Shown here: one piece after another, positions 1 to 10,271 of the stretch
How the letters are laid out: every line of letters begins with the position of its first letter
Position numbering within the stretch: the first letter of the stretch is position 1
DNA from: Ophiura sarsii
Taxonomy: Eukaryota > Echinodermata > Ophiuroidea > Amphilepidida > Ophiuridae
DNA length: 64,000 nucleotides
Direction of reading: 5' to 3'
NCBI GenBank assembly: GCA_035610835.1
Contig: CM069455.1
Coordinates: 50,324,639-50,388,638 of the forward strand
Program-made: the position numbers and the translations under genes
Notes under the pieces: generated by a model
The model's database searches: none
The model's input: only the letters and a program-made list of their open reading frames with translations
What the model was told of the DNA's origin: nothing

Positions 1-2
1 CC

Positions 3-191
3 ATTCATCATATAAAATTTCATGATTTTCTTAGTTCAGGTGCTGAATTTGGAAGTTATGCATCGTTTAACTCGCGGACTTTCGCGGCAAATCTCAACCC
101 GGAAGTGTCGTTATTTGCTTATTTTGGCATGAAGGCGATGTCGGAATTGTATGATATTTTGGACTTGGGCTATGTTGATGATTATCTCTAG
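3..191 (+). CDS. C-terminal coding segment of an unrecognised protein (partial at left edge)
   Basis: One frame is open from base 3 through 62 codons to a TAG at 189-191. The peptide has a non-repetitive, protein-like composition and ends in an acidic stretch, with residues AYFGMKAMSELYDILDLGY near its C-terminus. A pyrimidine-rich stretch followed by AG at 33-34 and 38-39 could be a splice acceptor, in which case this is a terminal exon starting at 35 or 40. Equally, the frame may run uninterrupted off the window. I do not recognise the family. A host gene end is more likely than a mobile-element ORF because no other copy is seen here, but this is unproven. Confidence 0.5.
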   Translation: MHHIKFHDFLSSGAEFGSYASFNSRTFAANLNPEVSLFAYFGMKAMSELYDILDLGYVDDYL

Positions 192-271
192 TTATTTGCT
201 CATTTAGTATATTGATACATCTCTCAATGCCCCTTTAAGTCTGTATCTGAACATGGTATCAACCTTTCTAT

Positions 272-308
<37 letters not shown>

Positions 309-386
309 AAAATCTGTAACCCTTATATCCACCTGAGTGATACAATCCTTCATGGGGTCCAATACTCTAATTAATTATTTTACTAA
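192..386. other. Non-coding flank with a 35-base poly-C tract
   Basis: Probable 3' flank of the preceding reading frame. Bases 273-307 are an uninterrupted run of C. The short motif near 220-232 (ending TGCCCCTTTAA) matches the ends of the TTAA foldback family M described at 33761. No coding signal. Confidence 0.6.
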
Positions 387-576
387 TATAGTTTAATCAG
401 TTACAAATTGGCGAGAAATATTCAGTTTTTATCTCTTCTTGCGCAAAAGTAATCCAAGCATACTCAGCAATTATGGCCACACGCACAGTGCGTTTGTTGC
501 TTTCAGCGCCCATATCCTTCTGTATTCGTTCGCTGCTGTAAGGAGGCTTCGCCAATTTGGAACTGATCAAACTATA
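387..576. mobile_element. MITE family C, copy 1
   Basis: Terminal inverted repeats: TATAGTTTAATCAGTTACAA at the left, and its near-complement ending in AACTGATCAAACTATA at the right. The same ends and interior recur at 4478, 28117, 49408 and 60653. The interior contains the shared CTTCTGTATTCGTTCGCTGC. A TA target duplication is likely from the termini. No coding capacity; the 71-codon antisense ORF inside it is incidental. Confidence 0.85.
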
Positions 577-1130
577 TAATACATGTAAATGTTTCAAGTA
601 CCCAGAATCCATCTCTCTTAAAGTTTAGTAAATAAACAAACATTTTCAGAATTCACTGAAGCGTCCTACGCTGAGAGACGCTGAGAAGATAAAACGATCA
701 ACCTGTGTTCAGCATTTAGCTGGGGCTCTTAGCCATCCCATAATTTGCATACAAAAGTGTCCCTTGATATGTTTTATGTATGTCTAAAGTATGGCTAGCG
801 TCGACTAGGATAGAATTCGTGAAGTTGAACGATTGCCGTCTCTACAGGCATGCGTGTGTTGCTTTTGCAGATGGGTCCCGGAAATTCACCTCTAAACCAT
901 GGTGATGGAAGGCCATCTCAGGTAGAGTCAGTCAGTGTGGTATTTTGATTTTTTGGTCAAACTTAGGCCAAAAAAAGAAGAAGGTAATGTTGTCCTCCAC
1001 AGCTTTCAGAGAGGAGTGGCGGGCGGGCGGATTTCTTTCTTTTATTTACATTTCTTTAAATATTTTCTTATACCAGCGGAAGCTCAAAGTTCAGCCAACA
1101 AGAAGTTGAAATCACTCTAAGAGTCGCACA
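577..1130. other. No gene seen; fragment of a dispersed repeat
   Basis: Bases 963-1010 (AATGTTGTCCTCCACAGC and flanks) match the left end of the foldback at 4276. The rest shows no repeats or coding signal that I could support. Confidence 0.4.
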
Positions 1131-1474
1131 CATATGTGATGCGATCTGTGAAAACCTGCCACATGGTGGGATTTTTCATACTGGAGATATTTATATCATA
1201 AGAAAGTTGAAACTGTGCTGATTACAGAACTGTTTCGATCATTTTTCTACGATCACTACAAAACAAGTTATGAGTGAATGATGATTGTGATGTCATAAAA
1301 AGCTACAAAACAAGAAATTATGAAAACAGGCCAAGAAGATACATAATTCAATAGGATAACATTATGAGGTTAATAATAAAAGTGACTTGGGTAAAATTTT
1401 GGAAGGTGAAATTTCATAAAAGATGATGACACAAAGTATTGGACATTAATTTTCTAAAAAAATCTTTAAAAAAC

Positions 1475-1512
<38 letters not shown>

Positions 1513-1588
1513 TTTTCTACATTTTACCCATAATCCTTAGTTCACATTTTGGGACATCCGATGGGTTTTCACAGATTGCATCACATAT
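1131..1588. mobile_element. Foldback element with internal poly-A
   Basis: The left arm at 1131-1156 (ATGTGATGCGATCTGTGAAA) is complementary to the right arm at 1564-1588 with few mismatches. The interior is AT-rich and includes a 30-base A run at 1480-1509. Non-coding; superfamily not assignable. Confidence 0.6.
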
Positions 1589-1689
1589 TTTCAATTTTTT
1601 GTAAAAAATCTACATTTTTCAAGAATTGTCCATAAAAATGGGTAGGTTGGGCCCATAGAACAGGGGTTTTTTTCCACGTCGCCAAATAG

Positions 1690-2400
1690 GAAGCTTTGAA
1701 AATTGTTACCATACCCATCCCCAAATTGTCAAACGAAGAAATGGACACCACTCATAACCAGTGCTGTATGCAACAGAATACAACACTTGGGATTGGACTG
1801 AGCGTGATTCTAAGAAAATATTACACAAGTGGGTGGATGGCAACTGAAAATGTAGACAATGTTTGTGCTACATTCATTTTAGCTACCGCAAAATAATAAA
1901 AATGCAAGAATACAAATATCCTTTGTGTATAAGTCTATGTGAGGAAGTCTATGTACAAAATGTATATTGCCCATCCCTAATGGTTGACAGGAGTGGTGCC
2001 GGCACAACACAAGTGGGTGGAATGGCAACTAAAAATGTTGAAGATGTTTGTGCTACATTCATTTTAGCGCTTGCTTCTACAGCTTCTGCAAAAATAAAAA
2101 TGCAAGAGTACAAGTCTTGTGTGTATAAGTAAGTCTACGTAATGAACTTCAAAATCGAATGTGAAATTAAGTGAAAATTGAATAGTTAAAAATTGCTTGA
2201 GAGATTAATCGCACAAAAATTGCATCTTTAAAACACCCTGAGACGAATGCCAAGCTCACATTCATGGTTATTTAATTAGCTGTATTAACAATACAAATCT
2301 TGTCTGTAATAAGAAATTCTGTGAGTTTCTGCCAGCATACTGTTATGATATGTGTCTGATTTCTCATGGGGTCTTCCCTCTGTATGTGATTTAGTAACAG
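1690..2400. repeat. Dispersed repeat family U, copy 1, with internal duplication
   Basis: Segments at 1757-1835 and 2225-2400 match 3955-4230 (for example CAATACAACACTTGGGATT and TTTAATTAGCTGTATT), so this is a longer version of the same repeat. An internal unit of about 182 bases occurs twice (1831-1940 and 2013-2140), sharing TTTGTGCTACATTCATTTTA. Small ORFs here are by-products of the duplication. Confidence 0.6.
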
Positions 2401-2448
2401 GTGTCCTGTTCAGATGGTTGCTAGTCTCGAGTTTAAACAAATTATATC

Positions 2449-2835
2449 GCTAATCCAGAGTGTCTGTCCAGATGACAATCTTAGCCTTGAGTCTAGCGAT
2501 ACCACTGCGGTAGCTTGAGACTAACTCAAGGTTGCGCGATTCTCAGGTTGCCGGAAGTAATGCATTGATAGGCAAAAATGTCACTCGCGGTTAACACGGT
2601 TAAAGGAATCACATAGCAAGCAGCTTCTCGGCTAACTCTCGGCTAATCCAGAGTGACTGTCCAGACGACAATCTTAGCCTCGAGACTAGCGATCATCACT
2701 GTGGTAGCTTGAGACTAACTCAAGGTTGCGCAATTCTCAGATTGCTGGAAGTAATGTATTGATAAAGCAAAAATCACAGTTAACATGGTTGAAGGAATGA
2801 TCACACGGCAAACAGCTTCTTGGCTAACTCTCGGT
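2449..2835. repeat. Two tandem copies of a ~193-bp unit
   Basis: The unit beginning GCTAATCCAGAGTG at 2449 is repeated at 2642. Both carry GGTAGCTTGAGACTAACTC and an AGGTTGCGC motif. Many internal CTAACTC/GAGTTAG-type inversions give it a strongly self-complementary character. Confidence 0.7.
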
Positions 2836-3433
2836 TAGTGCTTCCGCTAAATTTCTTAGGGTTAATTTCCGGCTTTAGACTCAAGGTTAGTTAACCATGA
2901 CATGATATACACCACCGTTAACAGAAAGGTTGGTCCCGAGATTAGCTGATCTCTAGCTTTAGCGTCCACTAAGGATTGTTTATGTAAGGTGGATTCAGAG
3001 GGACAAAGTTCTCAAAAAGGCAGCAACAAATTATTGTGTTGCCCTCAAGTGCCAAAAATATTAAAGTCGACTCGACTTAAGATTTTTGTCGGTCGGTCGG
3101 TCAGTCGATTTTCCTTTTTTTTCACTTTTCAACCCTTTATGTTTTTTGTTGACAAAATATTACTGACAGACCGTGGTTCATGAGAAGGCAAAATTGGTAA
3201 ATGTCAATTTAACTGATGTGCTTAGTGTGATCTATTCAAGCACACTTATTCATTTCAAGCAGAAAATAGTAATATGTTGACAAATTAGGTAAAATTGAAA
3301 TCTTAAAAAAAAAGGGAAACATTGTGACCCTGATTTTAAAGATTTTAGGATTGGTCGCTGAGGGCATCACAAACAAACAATGTTGGCCTAAGGTGGGAAC
3401 ATGATTAGATGAATATGAAAGTTTTAATTTGTG
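2836..3433. other. Non-coding; dispersed repeat fragment V
   Basis: Bases 3139-3230 (GACAGACCGTGGTTCATGA) match 7797-7880 and belong to an unassigned dispersed repeat. A GGTC tetranucleotide run lies near 3093-3107. No gene signal. Confidence 0.45.
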
Positions 3434-3630
3434 TTAACCCCCTGAGAAACTACCGGCCAGATTGGTCAGAAAGATGGATACATCATTTATTGCACCAATG
3501 AGAGACATTGTTAGAATAATTGTATCCCTGATAAAGATAGGAGTGAAACATTTTACAAGCTGCATTTGAATTGGCTATTCATATGAGTACATCTTGTAAT
3601 AAACCAATCAGAACCACTGAAAACTGCCCT
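3434..3630. mobile_element. MITE family D, copy 1
   Basis: Begins TTAACCCCCTGAGAAACTAC and contains the family motif TAGAATAATTGTATCC. Aligned by eye with 10272 (interrupted) and 60924 (best-preserved copy with TTAA ends). The right end is degraded here. Confidence 0.65.
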
Positions 3631-3699
3631 ACCATAAGACTGACAGCCCTGTCTCAGCCAAACAATATGAGTTTTAAGAACCACTATATCGACTCGACC

Positions 3700-3954
3700 A
3701 TCATGTATTTCCACAACTTTAAATTTAAAAAAAAAATGAATTAAAAATGAATTTAAAAAAAAGAAGTCCTACTAGGAGAGCTAAATCCAGGAATCCAACA
3801 ATTTAAAAACCATATGTATTTTGAGAACTACTATCGACTCAAAACCTGGCATACATTTTCCCTATTTAGAAGGAAAAAAATCCCACAGAAATTTGTACCA
3901 AACAATTCTCTAAATGTCAAAAAAAGAGCTAAAAAGAGAAGAAATTTACACCAC
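3700..3954. other. A-rich non-coding spacer
   Basis: Adenine-rich runs (for example 3727-3763); no repeat boundaries or coding signal that I could support. Confidence 0.4.
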
Positions 3955-4230
3955 TACTCGCAACCATTGTCACATGCAACGCAATACAACACTTGGGATT
4001 ATATCGATCAGGAGCCTAAGAAAACATGACACAATACGTGGGAGTGGAGAAAAAAATGAGATATAACGAATGCCAAGATCGCATTCGCGTTTATTTAATT
4101 AGCTGTATTGACAATACAAATCAAGCCTGCGATAAGAAATTATGCTAATTTCTGCCAGAATGTGGTTAGGAGGATATATGTCTGATTTCTCATGGGGTTG
4201 TATGTCTTCTGTGTGATCTATTATAGCTGT
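3955..4230. repeat. Dispersed repeat family U, copy 2
   Basis: Aligns with 1757-1835 and 2225-2400, sharing CAATACAACACTTGGGATT, ACGAATGCCAAG and TGATTTCTCATGGGGT. It lacks the internal duplication of copy 1. Confidence 0.6.
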
Positions 4231-4275
4231 GTGTTGCCTCATTTACAAACACTGGTGTAAGGCCAAAAAAAAGAA

Positions 4276-4416
4276 GTAATGTTGTCCTCCACAGCTGTCA
4301 GAGAGAAGGGGCAGATCAAAAAAATCTAAAAAAACCCCACAAGAAATCTGGAGAAAAAAAAATCAAAAAGAATCGGACGAGCGGGCGGTCGAGCGGGCGG
4401 TCGAGGACAACATTAC
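4276..4416. mobile_element. Small foldback element
   Basis: GTAATGTTGTCCTC at the left is complementary to GAGGACAACATTAC at the right. The interior is A-rich, then has a duplicated GAGCGGGCGGTC. A related left end lies near 985. Confidence 0.6.
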
Positions 4417-4477
4417 AACATTTTTTTTGCTTAACCAGTCTGCGCGGAATACACATTTTGTAACACGGCTGGTCTGC

Positions 4478-4708
4478 TATAGTTCAATCAGTTCCAAATT
4501 GGCGAGAAATATTTTGGTTTTTATCTCTCCGTGCGCATAAGTAATCCAAGCGTACGCCCGTGATTATGGGCCACATGCATGTGGTATTGGTGGCTTGCAC
4601 GCAGCACGCATATGATGCCTTCATGTTTCCTTCATGCGCGCCCCCGTCCTTCTGTATCCATTTGCTGCTGTAAGGCGGCTTTGCCAATTTGGAACTGATC
4701 AAACTATA
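4478..4708. mobile_element. MITE family C, copy 2
   Basis: Terminal inverted repeats TATAGTTCAATCAGTTCC and GGAACTGATCAAACTATA; interior as in the other family C copies. Confidence 0.85.
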
Positions 4709-4745
4709 AAGTTTGTAGATCCGATTACGTAGATCTGATATAGTA

Positions 4746-5252
4746 CATTTTCGATAGCGCCCTCTATAATCATATCACATCCAATAAATTGTCTTTTTTC
4801 ATGTTTCTTAAAGGTATTCCTTGTTTAATTACCCACAAAACATTTGGATATGTTGACCTTTTCCCGGCTTTTCTAAATTTCAACGTTCAAGGGCGACTAG
4901 CAAGTCTATCGTGTAAAATTTTATGATTTGGTCTTTTCAATGTAGATCACATCGAAATTATCAGCACCACTCGCCATATAAATTGCTTCAACCAAAAGTC
5001 TATCTCTAGCGCCATTGCGCAACCCTTTTTGCATTAATGGGTAAGCTTTAGAATACCCTACCATTTTATTCCTCACTGTGTAAGCATATGGGTCATTCTT
5101 TAAAAGTCCCCATTAAAGACATGCAGTGGTAGGGTACACTAAAGGAACTCCACATAAATTATTATACTTCAGGGTTCCTCATACATCTATTGAAACAAAT
5201 CATTTTTTCAAAATTTCATTTTCTCAGCAATCTCTCATCAGTGCCCCTTTAA
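4746..5252. mobile_element. TTAA foldback family M, copy 1 (degraded)
   Basis: The interior ATTATCAGCACCACTCGCCA and the right end TCAGTGCCCCTTTAA match the copy at 33761-34123. The right end abuts TTAA at 5249-5252. The left end is not clear; an additional segment around 5040-5150 may be an insertion. Confidence 0.5.
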
Positions 5253-5539
5253 TTATACAGAGCAAAATTAGGTTGATAATGTAACATGAAATAGAGTGTT
5301 GTTGGAATGCAGGGAAAAAAAGGAAGGAAGACAAAAACTATGAAGTCAATGATTAAGCATGTAATTGGTTAACCAAGAACACAGGAAGAATTCTGCATCG
5401 TACAGCCATAGAAAGATTGTCAATTGGCCAATGAATGACATCCTATCGTGGGGTTTCGATGTCTGTGCGACTATCTGGTTGGGCTGTTCCGTTTGAAATC
5501 TATACACCCCCTATGGAAGACAGCAACGGCGCCATAATG

Positions 5540-5941
5540 CAGCTGTTCAAGTCTATTGTGGAATCTGTCCTCTTGTACAGTTGCGAAGCTTTGGCAATTA
5601 CAGAAACATTGGGCAGTCGCATTGATGCATCTCATCGTACCCTGATGCGCTACTGTCTTGGCGTGCACTACCCGGAGCGGCTCGCAAACGAGAACCTGTA
5701 TGCCCGCGCACTGATTGAGCCCGCGACTCCGACACTGACCCGTAATAGACTTCGTCTTGTGGGCCATGCCCTCTGGAGACCAGAACTGCCACTCGCCTTG
5801 TTCCTGCACCCGAAAAACCAGGCAACTGAACCCTACCGCCTCTGTGGTGCACTACGCCATACCTATCAAGACCAGCTCCAAGACGACTTGAGCGCCATAG
5901 ACTTACAACCTAATGCGGCCGTTGATGCCCCCCAAAACTGA
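5540..5941 (+). pseudogene. C-terminal fragment of a LINE reverse transcriptase
   Basis: An open frame ending in TGA at 5939-5941 encodes residues resembling the post-RT region of animal non-LTR retrotransposons. It reads KSIVESVLLYSCEALAIT, then ASHRTLMRYCLGVHYPERL, then NRLRLVGHALWR. This matches the general pattern LF..V.S.LLY..E, ..R..LG, ..RLR..GH known from these proteins. The upstream RT catalytic core (YxDD) is absent. Translation upstream of ~5530 is MITE B sequence, so no genuine start codon exists. Higher GC than its surroundings supports separate origin. Probably a dead 5'-truncated copy captured in MITE B; clade not resolved. Confidence 0.7.
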
Positions 5942-6094
5942 ACTGAGTGGCATACAGCGACGTGTGAAGGCACTAAAATAACAATAGACCGCAACGCCTC
6001 GTGTCTCTAAAAAAATGAAAGACACAAGTAGCGTCAAATTGATGATGGAAGACATTACATTAATCTTCCCTACACTCCCTGTGTGGAAGATTAA

Positions 6095-6623
6095 CACTTT
6101 CCATGCGGCTATTAGGGACGCACCATTAGATTTTCAGGGGGGAGGTAGGAAGTTTTCGGAAGAAAAAAAATTCCCCCTCTATGCAGGCAAAAAAAAAAAA
6201 ATTCACCCCCTGATGAGTAAAAAAAAAAAAAAAAAAATTCTACCCCCACCCAAATCAATATGAATGAATACATTAAAAAAGAAAATTCGCCGCCTTTGGC
6301 GGCGCAAAAAAAAAAAATCCCCCCTTACGACGGCCAAAAAAAAAAAAATCACCCCCGAACCCAACTTCCTACCCCCCCTGAAAATCTAATGGTGCGTCCC
6401 TTAGTTTTACCATTTACAAAACAGATTTTTCAGAAACCTTTCCCAACATTTAAGGTCTATCTCAAGGATTACTGAACCAATGCTAGGCATGTTTGTACTT
6501 ATTTCAATGCATTTCTCATGGTGATTCCAAATATGGTAATGAAATTCAATAATGTGGACATTTTTGAAACATTTTGTGACATTTTGGGATGTCGTCTGCA
6601 GACGCCTGCCGCGTGGAAAGTGT
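6095..6623. mobile_element. TTAA MITE family A, copy 1 (interrupted)
   Basis: TTAA at 6091-6094 precedes CACTTTCCATGCGGC. The right end CCGCGTGGAAAGTG is followed by TTTAA. The interior matches the other family A copies (AACAGATTTTTCAGAAACC, CTAGGCATGTTTGTACTT, TCGTCTGCAGACGCCTGCC). Without the insert at 6116-6400 the element is about 244 bp. The TTAA duplication and short inverted repeats resemble piggyBac-type insertion, but no transposase is present. Confidence 0.85.
6116..6400. mobile_element. Foldback insert with TTAG target duplication
   Basis: TIRs GGGACGCACCATTAGATTTT and its complement AAAATCTAATGGTGCGTCCC extend ~28 bp. TTAG occurs at both 6112-6115 and 6401-6404, while uninterrupted family A copies have a single TTAG at this site (for example GGCTATTAGTTTTACC in the 31209 copy). 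The interior is A-rich with alternating poly-A and CCCCC motifs. Confidence 0.85.
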
Positions 6624-6646
6624 TTAAGGTCATGTCTTGCATAGGC

Positions 6647-6898
6647 CCGCAGCCCTTTTATGGCAAAAAGATGTATCTTATATGTGCTTTTCTAATGATA
6701 TACTTCCTTTAAACATGGATTGTGTTAACTTGGTTCAATAATCCTCACTTAGGAAAAGGTTGCAACTTGTAAAGACAATAAAAGTAATATACTACCTTTT
6801 ACCACTACATGATTGATGGAGAAAAAAGCTAACTTTGATCATGTTAAAAGGAAGTATGCTGTAAGAAAACTACATATAAGATACATTCTTTTGCCATA
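6647..6898. mobile_element. MITE family H, copy 1 (uninterrupted)
   Basis: Palindromic element: GCCCTTTTATGGCAAAAAGA at the left and TACATTCTTTTGCCAT at the right, with subterminal ATATACTTCCTTT and its inverted counterpart AAAGGAAGTATG. This copy provides the pre-insertion reference for the copy at 53483 that is split by the PLE. Confidence 0.8.
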
Positions 6899-7009
6899 AC
6901 AGGGGGCGTGTGGATTTCAATTGGAATAGCCCATTTAAACGACATATCAAGGGTGCAACTTGCGTTTCTTAAAGTGAATATAAGGAAGGTGATACCCCTC
7001 CTTGAACGG

Positions 7010-7545
7010 AACTCATTGGAATTGCCTAAGTTTTCAATTGCCAGATGGGGGGTACTCGAAGGGGAGCGTATGATTTTAAGGGATATCACCACCGTTTATG
7101 GATGCAATGTATAGAATGGTTTAGTGTATTTCATGAAATTAAGATATTATTGAATGTATTTTGTTCACTTGTGGGTTTTTTATTTGGTAAGACTGGTAAT
7201 TGGTTAAAAAATGTATACTGAACTCATTGAAATTTTTAAGTTTTCAAATTCGAGATGGGGTACTTGAAGGGGAGCGTATGATTTTAAGGGATATCACCAC
7301 TGTTTATGGATGCAATGTACAGAAGGGTTTAGTGTGTTTCAGGAAATTAAAATATTGAACGCATTTTGTATTTCGTTCGTTTGTGGGTTTTTTATGTGGT
7401 AAGACTGGTAATAGGTGAAAAAATGAACTGAACTCATTGGAATTGCCTAAGTTTTCATTTGCCAGATGGGGAGTACTTAAAGGGGAGCGTATGCTTTTAA
7501 GGGATATCACCACGGTTTATGGATGCAATGTGTGTGGAGTTATGC
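7010..7545. repeat. ~211-bp tandem repeat, about 2.5 copies
   Basis: The block GAACTCATTGGAATTGCCTA begins near 7010, 7221 and 7432. Each copy includes GGGATATCACCACCGTTTAT or a close variant and GGATGCAATGT. The third copy is cut off soon after GGATGCAATGTG. Copies differ by several substitutions and small indels, so the array is not very recent. Confidence 0.8.
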
Positions 7546-8351
7546 AAACAAACGCGATCAAATTTTAGGGGGACGTAATTTATTTTTACCCCTTTATGTG
7601 CACAGTGGGTGTGCAGTGTTATCTTCATAAGACAGCCCACCTTCTGTGCATAGCACACTACTATTATTGCCTTTAACAGTCAAGATAAGAGTGAAACCCT
7701 TAGTTAAGACTTCCATACAACACCCGTTTGTGACAGTGTTATCTTCAGTAGATAGCACAACTGTGCCTATCCCTATAATAGCCTTGCAGTATCTTTTTTT
7801 TTGCTGACAGATATTACTGGCAGACCTTGGTTCATGACAAGACAAAATTGGTGAATATCAATTTCACTAATGTTTCTTTTTTTACACCTTTATGTGACGC
7901 GATCAAGCGGAATGACTCTAATGCCATGAATATTGATTTTGAGTTATAGGTGAAAAGAAAGGACAAATTCTTATGTTTTACTCTGTTTTTTTTCAGTTCG
8001 TAAATTGTTTGTAACTTAAACACTAGAATTTAAATTTTAGTGGGGTTTGGACCAAACTGCTGCATTTTACACTGGCTTTTACATGATGGATAACTGTCAA
8101 AATTCAAAACTGCCGATGTTTGACTCATTTCGCTCGATCATATCACATATACAAGTATATTGAACAAGGTATTTTATGGTTGGACCCAGAGGGCACAGTG
8201 TATTCAGTATTCTGAAGACAGTATTGCTGAATACTTGTTGTGCTTATGTTGTCTTTGTTAGGTTAATTTCTTGTGGAAATAATTGGAGGCTCTAGTTGTT
8301 GGATAACTGTTGAATATATCAAATAATGCATCCATGAACATTAGGCGACAA
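7546..8351. other. Non-coding; fragment of repeat V
   Basis: 7797-7880 matches the repeat fragment at 3139-3230. CAGTGTTATCTTCA occurs twice (7614, 7733). No coding signal. Confidence 0.4.
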
Positions 8352-8500
8352 CCCCCCCCCCCCCCCCCTAAAATGTCACCAAAATCAGCACAAATCGCAA
8401 TTTAAAAATAAAAAAAAGTGAACAAAAAATGTCGCCAGATTTCCAGCCAAAAACGTTGGTCGACCAGGCCCGTAAAAAAGTTTTCTTCTTCTTCGTAGCC
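8352..8500. repeat. Poly-C tract and dispersed repeat family P fragment
   Basis: Poly-C from 8352 to about 8369, followed by an A-rich block ending CAGGCCCGTAAAAAAG. Comparable ends (GGGCCCGTAAAACAGG and GAGCCCGTAAAACAGG) are seen at 27205-27330 and 35826-35935. Confidence 0.5.
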
Positions 8501-10271
8501 TTATGCTAGACTTTCAACAAGTCCAACACAGAATAAAGAGTAATTATATTGTTTGTGCTAGATTTGAGTTAAGGCTAATTGGTGTTTTCTGCAGCTAGTT
8601 TGGCAGCATTGGTGTTGAGGACTGTTTCATATTCAGCATTTTTCCATGATCAAAAAACACACTACATTATGACGCAATTGTGCCCCTTTAAAGACAGACA
8701 TGGTGGCCCCTTTTCCACTTCATATAATCCAAGGAATGACAGAGTGCAATAAACATCATCATTGTGGCAGCTTGTCTTTTCATCACCCTCCAATTCATCA
8801 TCTACAACCGTGTAATTCGTCTAGAAATGCTGCCATATCTTGCCAAGGAGAGAGAGTAGACTATTTTTAACCATCATACATTGTGTTGAATCAGGGACAA
8901 TCGAATGAACAGCCAGTAGGGAGGTCACGCTGCATGTCATATTTTGTTATACGCAAAAAAACAATGGGGTATCAGTGACTGCAATATTTGCTAGAAATAG
9001 CTTCGGAAAATGGTCTATTTGGGCTTCTCAAAAACTGAGAAACGTGTTAAAAATCATGTAGAATTATAGAGGAGGGTCAGTAACATCTGCAGAATGGTAA
9101 AATGTATAGTTTTAAATACGTTTGGTGACCAAATTTATGTCGTAATATGTTGGACAATTCACGTTTTGAAAATCCGTGGTCTTCAAAATTACAGGAATCC
9201 TAACTCATTCTAAACCTCGCCAAATCATGAAATGAACCCTCGTCTACAAAAAAGTCTGTGTACGTATTGCTCTATCTGCTTGGAGATAGCGAAGACCACG
9301 GAAACCTCATAGCTTTATACCACGGAATGAAATCTGCCATAGACATTACATGCGAATATCATCGTACAGATTTGCACAGCAGACCTCTGTGTAGGGAGTG
9401 TTGACAATAGCATGACAATAGCAAGGTCGTTTGACTATTGTGTTTGTGCATGTTTGTAACGACTGACCCCGTTTAACAATCTTCATAGCTTTATAATAGG
9501 GCTTGGGTGACCTAACTATTGACTGTGAAGGGACAAGAAACGGCCTATTGTATCGTTACATCATCGCATTCAATTACAAAACATGCGAGTTGCGGGTGTG
9601 TTTTTATTCAAGGAACTCAAAGGTTGCCCTATAATCTTTCGAAAAATGATCAAAATATATTTTTCCAAAAAACTTAGGCCTAGGTCAAACTGAATACAAT
9701 TTATATGTGATTTGTTCAAAAAATAACGTTCTAGTGTTAATAATAATCGGTATATTTGAGAAAAATGTGATAATTTTAGATTGATAAAAAATGTGAAAAC
9801 ATGCTAGAACAAAGTAATTAATATTTTTCCTGGGAATTTTAAACTATAGACATTTTGTTCCTATTGCTTCCAATATCCAAATTAATCGGAAAATGATGTT
9901 CTTTGATGATATATATTTGCATTTCTAGAGTATAGTAGTTCAGTAGGAATTGCACAGGTATGCAGTCAAGTGGATATCTTCACAGTCGTGTCGTGCAGTA
10001 TGATTGCTTAGATTTGTACCAGTGCCCATTCATGAATGTATTGTATATGCCTGCTCAACTGATGATGTTTGCACCCCCGCAACACGCATACTTATATAAT
10101 AGTACAATAGTTTCTTGTCCCTTCATTCGATTGTCCCTGGTTGAATATTGATTTTTCTCAATAAATACATGGACATCCAAGATACATGAAACACATTCCT
10201 GTTTTGCCAAGAATTGAACTATAGCCTTTAAGAATGGCGTGAAGCTGAGAATGGGGTGTGAAATTATCCTC
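8501..10271. other. Non-coding region with a possible long foldback (8885-10146)
   Basis: AGGGACAATCGAATGAA at about 8891 is inverted as TTCATTCGATTGTCCCT at 10121-10137. A second pair, GAAGGGACAAGAAAC near 9528 and GTTTCTTGTCCCTTC near 10110, is also inverted. This could be a decayed foldback or nested elements. No protein-like frame. Confidence 0.35.

Larger units (their letters stand above)
5482..6931. mobile_element. Nested MITE B complex
   Basis: Left end GGGCTGTTCCGTTTGAAATC and right end GATTTCAATTGGAATAGCCC are the terminal repeats of MITE B, a ~100-bp hairpin element seen intact at 43843-43942. Between them lie a LINE fragment, a second MITE B portion (6041-6094), MITE A with its own insert, and MITE H. 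Removing MITE A leaves GGAAGATTAAGGTCATG, which matches the family B interior. The layers therefore represent successive insertions. Confidence 0.75.

Noticed and set aside
5471..5852. Reverse-strand ORFs of 84-112 codons
   Set aside because: Antisense shadows of the LINE fragment.
7010..7545. CRISPR-like regular repeats
   Set aside because: Units are ~211 bp and contiguous with no spacer structure; the genome is eukaryotic.
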